A stretch of 64,000 nucleotides of DNA from Aureivirga sp. CE67 (GTDB lineage: Bacteria > Bacteroidota > Bacteroidia > Flavobacteriales > Flavobacteriaceae), in assembly GCF_015767245.1 (NCBI RefSeq), contig NZ_JADOTV010000001.1, positions 680,896-744,895 on the forward strand. The letters are read 5' to 3'. The position numbers and the translations under genes were made by a program. Shown in pieces: positions 42,297 through 49,863 of the stretch (its first letter is position 1; every line of letters begins with the position of its first letter). The notes under the pieces are model-generated. The model was given only the letters and a program-made list of their open reading frames with translations, made no database searches and was not told the DNA's origin.

Positions 42297-42337
42297 CAAA
42301 TATAAAACATTATTTAAATCCAATCTAAATAATGTTT
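42297..42337 (-). promoter_or_regulatory. fbpA promoter with 12-bp palindromic operator
   Basis: A perfect inverted repeat AAACATTATTTA (42305-42316) and TAAATAATGTTT (42326-42337) with a 9-base centre. On the minus strand the -7 box TATATTTG (42297-42304) follows directly. The part 42315-42332 aligns with the operators at 32232, 46593 and 49731. Binding of a repressor here would block RNA polymerase. Confidence 0.75.
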
Positions 42338-42424
42338 AATTAAAAGTTTAAAAGTAAGGAGAAAAAATTAATCTTAGGATTTTTATGAAATTATTATAAT
42401 TTTACAATAAGTAATAAAATAAAA

Positions 42425-43180
42425 ATGAAAAATCAAATATGGAAGAAAGGTTCTTTTTTAAAGAAAGAAGACTTAATTATATCATGCCCAAAATGTCAAA
42501 AATCTAATCTAAAACTTGAGAAATTCAAAAATTTTATAACAGAAAACGGAAATCAATTAGAAAAACATGGATATCCTTATGGTATTGAACACCTTTTTTT
42601 AGGAATATTAAAATGTTTAAATGAAAGTTGCAAAGAAATAGTTTCAATTTCTGGGTTTGTTGAAAAAGATATAGAAAATATAGAAATAGATCATAATAAC
42701 GAATATCAACAAAATTGTTTTGATTATTTCACACCTAATTATTTTTATCCAAACATAAAATATTTTAAATTGAATGAGCAAATTCCTGAAAATATCAGAA
42801 ATGTAATAAATTTAGCCTTTCATCATTATTTCTATGATTTAAATGCATGTGCTAATAAAATTAGGACTTCTATAGAATTAATTTTAGATGATATTAAAGC
42901 TCCTAAAAAGAAAAGAAATAAAAATGGAGAATTAAAAAAAATTAATAACCTTCATAATAGAATTGAACACTTTTCTAAAAAAAATAAAACTTTAGCTATA
43001 CATATGTTAGCTAATAAGTATATTGGAAATGATGGAAGTCATATAAATAATGTCAAAAGAGAAGATGTTCTGTTAGCTTTAGATAATCTTGAAGAAATAA
43101 TAAACATTATCTACATTAAAAAAAATCAAAATTTGATCAGTAAGTCTAAAAAGTTAATTAACTCAAGAGAAAACAATTAA
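42425..43180 (+). CDS. DUF4145-type protein with zinc-finger start
   Basis: 251 residues. N-terminal C-x2-C (ISCPKCQKSNL) and a distant C-x4-C (LKCLNESCKEIV) form a likely zinc ribbon; the C-terminal part (about 125-235) with IRNVINLAFHHYFYDLNACANKIRTSIELILDDI and GNDGSHINNVKREDVLLALDNLEEI matches the DUF4145 helical domain. That domain occurs alone and fused to restriction or defence proteins. Codons are very AT-rich. Unlinked to the iron genes around it, so possibly acquired. Confidence 0.75.
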   Translation: MKNQIWKKGSFLKKEDLIISCPKCQKSNLKLEKFKNFITENGNQLEKHGYPYGIEHLFLGILKCLNESCKEIVSISGFVEKDIENIEIDHNNEYQQNCFDYFTPNYFYPNIKYFKLNEQIPENIRNVINLAFHHYFYDLNACANKIRTSIELILDDIKAPKKKRNKNGELKKINNLHNRIEHFSKKNKTLAIHMLANKYIGNDGSHINNVKREDVLLALDNLEEIINIIYIKKNQNLISKSKKLINSRENN

Positions 43181-43184
43181 CCCC

Positions 43185-43202
43185 ATGTCATAAAGATGAC
43201 AT
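43185..43202. promoter_or_regulatory. palindrome upstream of the XRE regulator
   Basis: ATGTCAT-AAAG-ATGACAT, a perfect 7-bp inverted repeat, followed by further half-sites CATGACGCA. It lies 65-80 bp upstream of the XRE gene, just before its -7 box TAGTTTTG (43237-43244), and is a likely autoregulatory operator. Confidence 0.55.
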
Positions 43203-43236
43203 AAGCATGACGCAAGCAAAATGAGTGATTTAAAAG

Positions 43237-43244
43237 TAGTTTTG
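43237..43244 (+). promoter_or_regulatory. -7 box of the XRE regulator gene
   Basis: TAGTTTTG fits TAnnTTTG, 22 bp before the ATG. Confidence 0.45.
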
Positions 43245-43266
43245 CTTAAATCAAATTTTAGAAAAA

Positions 43267-43926
43267 ATGGATAATCAAAAATTAGCGCAGAATTTAAAAA
43301 GCTTTAGAGCTCAAAAAGGAATGACTCAAGAGTTTTTGGCAGAAGAATCCAAAGTAAGTTTAAGAACTATTCAGAGAATTGAAAAGGAAGAAACTTCTAG
43401 TCCAACCAATGAAACTTTGAAAAGATTGGCTTTTGCTCTTGGAGTAACTTTTGAAGAACTTATTGGAAATACTATTTCAGAAGAAAACAAAAGTATTACG
43501 AATACAATTCTTTTCTTAAAACAACAACTTTCAAAAACGATGGATAAAAAAGAAATTAAAATCTTTCAAAACTTCATCCATATTTTGAAAGCATTACAGG
43601 AAAAAGAATTATCTGATGAAGAAGAAACTGCGATAGAATCTTATCTGAATTATTTAGAATTAGATAAAATTCCTTCTTTCAGTAATGAACTTTATAAAAA
43701 GAAACTTTCGCAATTCAAGAAATATTTAAAAACAAAACTAAAATTCATTCCTAAAAACTTTTATTTAAAAATTGGTTTGAGTTTTTCTGTTTCTTACATC
43801 ATTGCTTTTATCATTACAAAAGGTTTAGATTTTACTTTTGTCGGAATTGGAATTATTTTTCTAGTTTTTTGTTTAATTATGGAGTATAAAACAGCTAAAA
43901 ATGGAAAAGATCTTAATTATTTATAA
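43267..43926 (+). CDS. XRE-family regulator with C-terminal membrane segments
   Basis: 219 residues: Cro/C1-type helix-turn-helix at 7-62 (LAQNLKSFRAQKGMTQEFLAEESKVSLRTIQRIEKEE), a charged helical linker, and two hydrophobic segments near the C-terminus (about 178-192 and 194-212). This is a membrane-tethered HTH type frequent in Flavobacteria. The linker resembles small regulators that sense the envelope, but no ligand is known. Confidence 0.8.
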   Translation: MDNQKLAQNLKSFRAQKGMTQEFLAEESKVSLRTIQRIEKEETSSPTNETLKRLAFALGVTFEELIGNTISEENKSITNTILFLKQQLSKTMDKKEIKIFQNFIHILKALQEKELSDEEETAIESYLNYLELDKIPSFSNELYKKKLSQFKKYLKTKLKFIPKNFYLKIGLSFSVSYIIAFIITKGLDFTFVGIGIIFLVFCLIMEYKTAKNGKDLNYL

Positions 43927-43930
43927 AATC

Positions 43931-43971
43931 AAAAAAGCCTACTAAATTTCGTTTTAAGTAGGCTTTTTTTT
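43931..43971. terminator. hairpin terminator
   Basis: AAAAAAGCCTACT pairs with AGTAGGCTTTTTT, T8 tail on the plus strand. It ends the XRE gene. Confidence 0.9.
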
Positions 43972-44010
43972 ATATGTTTAAATATTATTCTAGAGATTTT
44001 ATCATTATAG

Positions 44011-44042
44011 AAACACACCCCTAGCCCCTCTCAAGAGGGGAA
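44011..44042. repeat. interspersed repeat, copy D
   Basis: AAACACACCCCTAGCCCCTCTCAAGAGGGGAA, ending 2 bp before the stop codon position of the FecA-like gene. Same family as copies A, B and C. Confidence 0.75.
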
Positions 44043-44044
44043 TT

Positions 44045-46507
44045 TTATATTTTAAATTGTAAAGTTGCGTAATATGTTCTTGGAGCTGAAGGAATAATTC
44101 CAGGTCCAGGATATCCTGTTGCTCTTCTAGTAAAATAACTCTTATCTAATAAATTATTGATTCCTGTTTCTAGTTTAAATCTTTTATAAGTATAAGAAAA
44201 AGATAAATCTAAAATATCATACGAAGGTATAGGTCCAACAATTCCGTTATTTACACTTGTGCTAGCAGCAACAACTGAGTTCTGCGCATCTGTATATTGT
44301 TTTGATAAATATGTGTATTGAAGATTTGCTAAGAAGTTTTTGTAACCAAATTTCATCCCAGCACGAAGGTTTACTAAAGGAATAAATTCTACTTCATTTC
44401 CTTCTACATTCGTTTCTTCAGACTCTAAATATTCAGAAGATGTAATTGCTAAATTCGAGAAAACATTCCACTGAAACTCTTCTTTCATTTCAAAAGTATT
44501 AATCAAATTCCAATCTAAAAGAGACTCAAATCCGTAGATAAAAGCTTTTCCGATATTCTTACGTTCATGATCTCCTTTACTTGGACCTTCGCTCACTAAA
44601 ACAATTCCAATTCTGTTATCATATAAAAGTCCGAAACCTCCAACATCATAAGAAAAAGCATTATTAATTCTTCCACGAATCCCGAAATCTCCAGTGAAAC
44701 CTTTTTCATCTTCAATATTTGGATCCACAATAAATGAAGGGTTCACTGTATGAATATCACTAAAAGTTACTGAACGATAATTTTGAGAGAAGTTCCCATA
44801 CATTTCAATTTTATCTGTTGGTTTATAACTTGCTCCTAAACCTAGTAAAACAAAATTTCTTGTCAACACTCGATTATCTGGAATGATTTCTTCTAAAATT
44901 AAATTTCCAGCATTATCAAAAACTCTTTTATAATAAGAACCTTTACTTTGCGTACGAATATGCTCAAATCTTACTCCAGGAGTCAGAGAAAATTTGTCCG
45001 TGATATTGAAAATATTTTCAGCAAAAACAGCAATATTTTCATTCGGGAAAACAAACTTTGATTTATTTGGATATTCTGGATATAAATCATCTTTAAAAGT
45101 AAAATCAGCTCCTGTTCCTTTTGATCCAGCTCCTTGTTGCTCTGAGTTACTTGCTTTGTAATATTTTGCTCCAATTAAGAAAACTGATTCTTGTTTTCCT
45201 AAATTATATCTTGTCAACAAACGAGCTTCTGCTCCCCAGTTTTGATATTTTCCTTTTAACAAATCTCTTTCGTAAATATAATTTCCATCTAAACCAATCG
45301 GATCTGGACTATTTACTGGTAAACCTCTATACCCAAGTGCATTTCTTTGTGCATCTAAACCAAAAACTTGTAAAGAAAAATCAGTCTTTTTAGAAAAAGC
45401 ATGTTCCAATTTAAAAGCATATAATTTCCAATCTACTTGAAACCAGTTTCTACTTCTATTACTAAAATTCGGATCTTCATTAAATTGTGTATCTGTTAGA
45501 CCTCCTGGTTGCTGTGCTAAATACTTTAAATAAGTAAATTCCCCAGAGATTTTTGTCTTTTCTGAAAGTTGGTAGCCAACATGCGCATAATAATTTTTGG
45601 AATTGAAATGAGAATTTGGTCTAAAACCATCTCCTTCTTTGAAATTGAAATAAGTATAGTAACTCACTTTTCCAACAGTTCCGCTTACACTATTAAAACT
45701 TGTAAAAAGATTATTTGAACCAACTGTCTGACGAGAAATTAATTCAAACTTTTTATGTGGATTTGGCTTCTTTAAAACGAAATTAATTAACCCTCCGAAC
45801 TGTGTTCCATATTGTAGCGAAGCAGCTCCACGAACTACTTGAATTTTTTCTAAAGCTTCTGCTGGCGGCGTATAATAACTTTCAGGATACCCTAAAACAT
45901 CTGCGCTAATATCGTATCCATTTTGTCTTGTATTGAAGTTTGAAGTTCTGTTTGGATCTAAACCACGTCCTCCAACATTTAACTGTAGACCTGCATCATC
46001 ATTTTCATAGATATTTAAACCAACAACTTGTGAATAAATTTGTCGTGGATTATTTGCGGCAAGATTTCCTACTGTTTGATCTACTAAAACTACTTCTGAT
46101 TTTTTTCCTGCATAAATTGCTGTCCCTTCTACAGGTTTTAGTTTCGTTAATGCAAAAACTTTTGCTTTTCTTTGATTTAAAACTACTTCTGTAAGCTGCT
46201 CCCCTAAAGGATCTAGAGCTATTTGGATTGCTTTTCCAATTTTTAGTGCAATTTTTTCTTCTTTAATTTTGTATTGGTAAGAGAAAAATACCATCTGATA
46301 ATCTCCAGGTTTTAGATTATCAATTTCGAAAGTTCCATCCGGTTTTGTTGTTGCTAAAAGACCTCCTGTCTTTTTGTAAATTTCAACTCCTTCTACACCT
46401 TCGTTTGTTTGTGAATCGATTATTTTTCCTTTATAAACTTCTTGTGCTAAAGCAATTGTCGAAACACATAAAAAGAAAAAAAATAGTTTTAGATCTTTTA
46501 AATTCAT
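44045..46507 (-). CDS. TonB-dependent siderophore receptor (FecA-like)
   Basis: 820 residues: signal peptide ending ALAQ, CarboxypepD_reg-like domain (about 22-100), plug (about 110-240: RQIYSQVVGLNIYENDDAGLQLNVGGRGLDPNRTSNFNTRQNGYDI-type block, EKIQVVRGAASLQYGTQFGGLINFVLKKP) and a barrel ending YYATLQFKI. The plug sequence GGRGLDPNRTSNFNTRQNGY is characteristic of Fe(III)-dicitrate-type receptors. Followed by the Fbp importer on the same strand, which could take the iron onward. Confidence 0.92.
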   Translation of the reverse strand: MNLKDLKLFFFFLCVSTIALAQEVYKGKIIDSQTNEGVEGVEIYKKTGGLLATTKPDGTFEIDNLKPGDYQMVFFSYQYKIKEEKIALKIGKAIQIALDPLGEQLTEVVLNQRKAKVFALTKLKPVEGTAIYAGKKSEVVLVDQTVGNLAANNPRQIYSQVVGLNIYENDDAGLQLNVGGRGLDPNRTSNFNTRQNGYDISADVLGYPESYYTPPAEALEKIQVVRGAASLQYGTQFGGLINFVLKKPNPHKKFELISRQTVGSNNLFTSFNSVSGTVGKVSYYTYFNFKEGDGFRPNSHFNSKNYYAHVGYQLSEKTKISGEFTYLKYLAQQPGGLTDTQFNEDPNFSNRSRNWFQVDWKLYAFKLEHAFSKKTDFSLQVFGLDAQRNALGYRGLPVNSPDPIGLDGNYIYERDLLKGKYQNWGAEARLLTRYNLGKQESVFLIGAKYYKASNSEQQGAGSKGTGADFTFKDDLYPEYPNKSKFVFPNENIAVFAENIFNITDKFSLTPGVRFEHIRTQSKGSYYKRVFDNAGNLILEEIIPDNRVLTRNFVLLGLGASYKPTDKIEMYGNFSQNYRSVTFSDIHTVNPSFIVDPNIEDEKGFTGDFGIRGRINNAFSYDVGGFGLLYDNRIGIVLVSEGPSKGDHERKNIGKAFIYGFESLLDWNLINTFEMKEEFQWNVFSNLAITSSEYLESEETNVEGNEVEFIPLVNLRAGMKFGYKNFLANLQYTYLSKQYTDAQNSVVAASTSVNNGIVGPIPSYDILDLSFSYTYKRFKLETGINNLLDKSYFTRRATGYPGPGIIPSAPRTYYATLQFKI

Positions 46508-46583
46508 TCTTGTAAAACTTTATTGTGGTATTATTTCCCTGATCAGAAAATAATTCTTCTTTATTCTAAATAAAAATATTAAG

Positions 46584-46610
46584 CAAAAATACTAGAATCA
46601 GTTTAAATAA
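46584..46610 (-). promoter_or_regulatory. promoter and iron-box-like operator of the FecA-like gene
   Basis: On the minus strand TTATTTAAACTGATTCTA (46593-46610) precedes TATTTTTG (46584-46591, -7 box) by one base. 16 of 18 operator positions equal those at 32232-32249. Confidence 0.65.
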
Positions 46611-46802
46611 AAATAATAATAAATCGTTATTTTTCTAAATAATTCAATTTCATGACATTTCACAGTTTTTTAATCTGTTAAAAAAGATCGTTTTAAAATT
46701 TATTTTTCATTTTTTTTTAATATTTTTTTTAAACATATAATATTTATAAAGACTTCACGTTATCAATACATACAATATTTTATTTAGTTTTGATTTAAAT
46801 CT

Positions 46803-46834
46803 AAAACGGAAGCATTCTTGTTTCCGTTTTTTTT
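46803..46834. terminator. hairpin terminator
   Basis: AAAACGGAA (46803-46811) and TTCCGTTTT (46822-46830), A/T flanked. It ends the 93-residue gene on the minus strand. Confidence 0.75.
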
Positions 46835-46837
46835 GTT

Positions 46838-47119
46838 TTAATAGTAAAACTTCCAAAAAACTAAAACACTTACACTCATGAATAATAAACTCAAAAGAAT
46901 AATCTGTTTATTTCTTTGCGATTTATGAAGTAAAAAATAGACTCCGATACAGAAAAGAGGAAGCTGAAAAATAAATAAAAAGAAAAGGAATGCTTTTAGA
47001 ATATGAAAAAGCTGGGTACTATTGAAAAAGACAATATGAAGTGTATAGGATAAAATAAAGAGAAATAATATTCCAAAACTTAAACCTAATAATCTTTTTT
47101 CTTTTAATTCTTGTTCCAT
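46838..47119 (-). CDS. small membrane protein, 93 aa
   Basis: Three hydrophobic segments (about 11-30, 39-61, 72-90) separated by short basic turns (LLHKSQRNKQ). No family recognised. It lies between the imelysin and FecA-like genes with terminators on both sides, so it is a separate unit; whether it belongs to the iron genes is unclear. Confidence 0.55.
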   Translation of the reverse strand: MEQELKEKRLLGLSFGILFLFILSYTLHIVFFNSTQLFHILKAFLFFLFIFQLPLFCIGVYFLLHKSQRNKQIILLSLLFMSVSVLVFWKFYY

Positions 47120-47196
47120 TTTTTAATTTTAAAACAAGAATACAATAATTTTTAATCATTTGAAAATCAATTACTTATTAATAGTAGTTCAAAATA

Positions 47197-47226
47197 AAAA
47201 AGGGAGTCAAATAATTGACTCCCTCT
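47197..47226 (-). terminator. hairpin terminator of the imelysin gene
   Basis: AGGGAGTCAA pairs with TTGACTCCCT around ATAA; T6 follows on the minus strand. Confidence 0.88.
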
Positions 47227-47254
47227 TATTTTTATAACTATAAACTATTATTTT

Positions 47255-48355
47255 TTAATCTCCATCAGCATCGCTATAATCAACTGAAATACTCATTGCA
47301 GACATCATTTCTACTTTTAATAAAATAACCGCTTTTTGTACCTCATCATATAATCCTAGCATTTTGTTTTTATCAGACTCGATTTGGTTTGCAAAATTTG
47401 CATCCACTGACTGAGAAAAAGTTCTTGCTGACTCCCACTGAGAATTAATTGCTGCATCTAGTCCAGCTCCGTCTTTCTTAGCGTTTAAATCTACTAAATA
47501 AGACTTTAAGCTTTCTCCAGTTGTATTACTTCCATAATGTTTTCCATTAAAGAAATTTTGTACAGCAGTTAATGCTTCTTCAAATAAAACTTTAGAATTT
47601 GTAGCACTATAATATCCTTCTACTTTTTCTGGTAAAGCTGAACTTGAGAAAACTCCTACAGGAATTCCAATTTTTCCAGCTCTTAAGAATTTTTCGTAGT
47701 AGAAAACATATTTATTTACCATCACATTTACAGAACTAGAAGCTGTTGAACCACTATTTCCTACAAATGCTTCTCTGAATCCAGTTTCCCAATCTGCAAC
47801 TACCTCATCCGTTAAAGTTTTCATTCTTGAAACTACAGCAGTAAGATAATCTTTGTGTGCATCTGTTATTACAGTTTCATAAGAAACAGCTGCATCAGAA
47901 ATACCGTATAATAAGTAATCTAAAGCAGGGAAACCTTGAGCATCAAAAGTGGATGGTAACTGTAGGTTATAATTTCCAGAAGCTACAAATTGTTCAATTT
48001 TTGTTGAAGAAGTTGGATAAATATTCATGAAATTTCTAAAAGTCAATTCTTCAGATTTTCCAATCTCATACATAGAAACATGTTGCCAAGCTTTGTAAGC
48101 ATTAAGCCAAGATGTTCTTAAGTTTTCTAAATTTTCAGCTGACCCATCAGCAACAAAAACTTCTGTTTTAGAATTTAAATCATTCATTTTTGTTTGAAAA
48201 TCTTCATAAGAAGGAATAATAATGTTGTCTGCCCAATTTTCTAACATTACTTTTCTATCAAATGTATCCGCTCCATTTCCATCAGATCCACTATCGTCAG
48301 ACCCACATGATATTGCTAAAACAGCAACAAATAAGAATAAAACTTTTTTAATCAT
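47255..48355 (-). CDS. imelysin family lipoprotein
   Basis: 366 residues with lipobox LAISC (Cys17) and an acidic start (SDDSGSDGNGADT). The helical imelysin/EfeO-M75 fold is shown by NWADNIIIPSYEDFQTKMNDL, AWQHVSMYEIG and FPALDYLLYGISD. Imelysin-like proteins are iron-regulated, iron-linked surface or periplasmic proteins; they bind rather than cleave. Expressed with the DUF4856 lipoprotein upstream, with a terminator-like hairpin in the 110-bp gap. Confidence 0.88.
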   Translation of the reverse strand: MIKKVLFLFVAVLAISCGSDDSGSDGNGADTFDRKVMLENWADNIIIPSYEDFQTKMNDLNSKTEVFVADGSAENLENLRTSWLNAYKAWQHVSMYEIGKSEELTFRNFMNIYPTSSTKIEQFVASGNYNLQLPSTFDAQGFPALDYLLYGISDAAVSYETVITDAHKDYLTAVVSRMKTLTDEVVADWETGFREAFVGNSGSTASSSVNVMVNKYVFYYEKFLRAGKIGIPVGVFSSSALPEKVEGYYSATNSKVLFEEALTAVQNFFNGKHYGSNTTGESLKSYLVDLNAKKDGAGLDAAINSQWESARTFSQSVDANFANQIESDKNKMLGLYDEVQKAVILLKVEMMSAMSISVDYSDADGD

Positions 48356-48410
48356 TTTTTGAATATTTACCTTTAATTTAATTCACCGAAATTTAAAATT
48401 TCTATAAAAC

Positions 48411-48450
48411 AAAAAAACTTGTTCAAAGATACTATCTCTAAACAAGTTTT
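48411..48450 (-). terminator. terminator-like hairpin between DUF4856 and imelysin genes
   Basis: On the minus strand AACTTGTT and AACAAGTT pair around a 17-base loop and T7 follows. It could lower expression of imelysin relative to the upstream gene. Confidence 0.6.
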
Positions 48451-48465
48451 AAGTTATTTTTTCAA

Positions 48466-49677
48466 TTATTTCGCTTGATCAACAGTAAAGTTAAATTTAG
48501 CAGCAATCTCATTAGATAATTCGTCTAACGTTGCTGGAGTTACATCCCATAATCCGTTAGTACCTGCCATTAATTTACTGATCATTGTATCTACTTCTCC
48601 TTTTGTGAAGTATGGTTGACCTGTTCCTGATTTTCTTGTAAACTGTAAGCTATAGATAAATCCATATCCTTCAGATAAATCGTGGAATGCAGTTCCCATT
48701 TCGTTTCCTTCAACAGCATCTTTTCCAGCTTGTAAATAGTTTACAGCTCTTACTGCGATAACTTTAGAGATTGCTTCTCTAATGATTGAAACTTGCTCAT
48801 CACGAACACCATATTCTTTAGCTACAATTGCAGCTCTACCTTTTTTAAATGCATTGTAAATTTCATCAGCGATTCCTGCGAAATCTTCATCAGCATTTAC
48901 TTTTCCAATATATTTGTTTAAGAAACTATCATCATCTCCTATAGTTGCATTTGGAGTTTCAGGGTTTTGAGATGCTCCGTAAACGTATCCGTAAGCCTCA
49001 TCCCATTTGTGCTCCATTGTTGTATAAGTCTTTCCTTCTGCAACAGTTCCGTTATTGTTTTCCTCAACATTTGTTCCTGCATCTAAAACACCATCACTTA
49101 AATAGTTATTTAAAGCTTGGTCAGCCATTAAAGCTCCAATTAAAGATTTTCCAAATAATTGGTTAAACTCTAATCCATTTGCATTTACATAACGAGTACT
49201 AGTTCCGTCAGCAATTTGTCCTGCAGATCCAGCAGCAGCTAATTCATTCCAGTTAGGGAATACATCATCCACTTGCTTTGCAATCCACATATCAAACATT
49301 TCTTTGATAGCAGTTGCATCAGATTGGTTATTTGAAAAGAAATCAAAAGAAGCAGCTGTTTTACTTCTTACATTTTTACTTGAAGCATTTAAATCTGCAT
49401 CAGAAAAATCATTACCTCCTTCTTCGTGTGCAAACATTCCGTCTAATTGCGCTTCTGTATAAGAGTTATCTTTTAATTTAGAGATAATCTCTTCTGCCAT
49501 TGCAATTCTTGTAGTTTGTCCTCCAAAACTTACAGTTGAACTTCCTTCTCTTGTAAATTTATACGTTGCTGGTACCTCAATTCCTGTTGAAGGATTATCA
49601 TTGTTATCGTCATCAGATGAACAAGATGCGAAAAATAATGTAGATAGTGCTACCGTAGATAATAAGATTTTTTTCAT
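48466..49677 (-). CDS. DUF4856-type lipoprotein
   Basis: 403 residues from the ATG at 49677 (lipobox LFFASC, then SSDDDNNDN). A longer frame to 49725 uses TTG and runs into the -7 box. The body has FSFGGQT-like strands, then helical blocks EFNQLFGKSLIGALMADQALNNYLSD, MEHKWDEAYGYVYGA and FHDLSEGYGFIYSLQF, which fit the DUF4856 family found beside imelysin and TonB receptors. Function unknown, presumed iron-linked from context and from its operator. Confidence 0.82.
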   Translation of the reverse strand: MKKILLSTVALSTLFFASCSSDDDNNDNPSTGIEVPATYKFTREGSSTVSFGGQTTRIAMAEEIISKLKDNSYTEAQLDGMFAHEEGGNDFSDADLNASSKNVRSKTAASFDFFSNNQSDATAIKEMFDMWIAKQVDDVFPNWNELAAAGSAGQIADGTSTRYVNANGLEFNQLFGKSLIGALMADQALNNYLSDGVLDAGTNVEENNNGTVAEGKTYTTMEHKWDEAYGYVYGASQNPETPNATIGDDDSFLNKYIGKVNADEDFAGIADEIYNAFKKGRAAIVAKEYGVRDEQVSIIREAISKVIAVRAVNYLQAGKDAVEGNEMGTAFHDLSEGYGFIYSLQFTRKSGTGQPYFTKGEVDTMISKLMAGTNGLWDVTPATLDELSNEIAAKFNFTVDQAK

Positions 49678-49722
49678 TATATAAGACTTTAAAAGAATTT
49701 TTAATTTTAGAATATTTCGGGA

Positions 49723-49748
49723 CAAATATATAGACTAATTCTAAATTA
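49723..49748 (-). promoter_or_regulatory. promoter and iron-box-like operator of the DUF4856 gene
   Basis: On the minus strand TAATTTAGAATTAGTCTA (49731-49748) runs straight into TATATTTG (49723-49730, -7). 14 of 18 positions equal the 32232 site. A second similar stretch, TTTATTCTAAATAAA, lies just upstream (49754-49768). Confidence 0.6.
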
Positions 49749-49863
49749 AGGAAATTTATTTAGAATAAATTAAAATAATATGATTTTTATCAGACAACTG
49801 ATTATCAGAGTCTTATTATGAAATTCGGAAAATTTTAGTACTTTTACAAGAAACCTTTGAAAA

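Larger units (their letters stand above)
46508..46837. other. 330-bp intergenic region
   Basis: Holds the operator-promoter of the FecA-like gene (46584-46610) and, at its other end, a hairpin terminator (46803-46834). The 190 bp between are extremely AT-rich with long T runs and no open frame or RNA that I can recognise. Confidence 0.6.

Noticed and set aside
45121-46194. Plus-strand open frames opposite the FecA-like receptor
   Set aside because: Leu/Phe-rich shadows of a clearly coding TonB receptor.
46611-46802. Small RNA between the FecA-like gene and the terminator at 46803
   Set aside because: A TAGTTTTG box lies at 46785-46792 but too close to the terminator to give a meaningful transcript; the stretch is simple AT-rich DNA.
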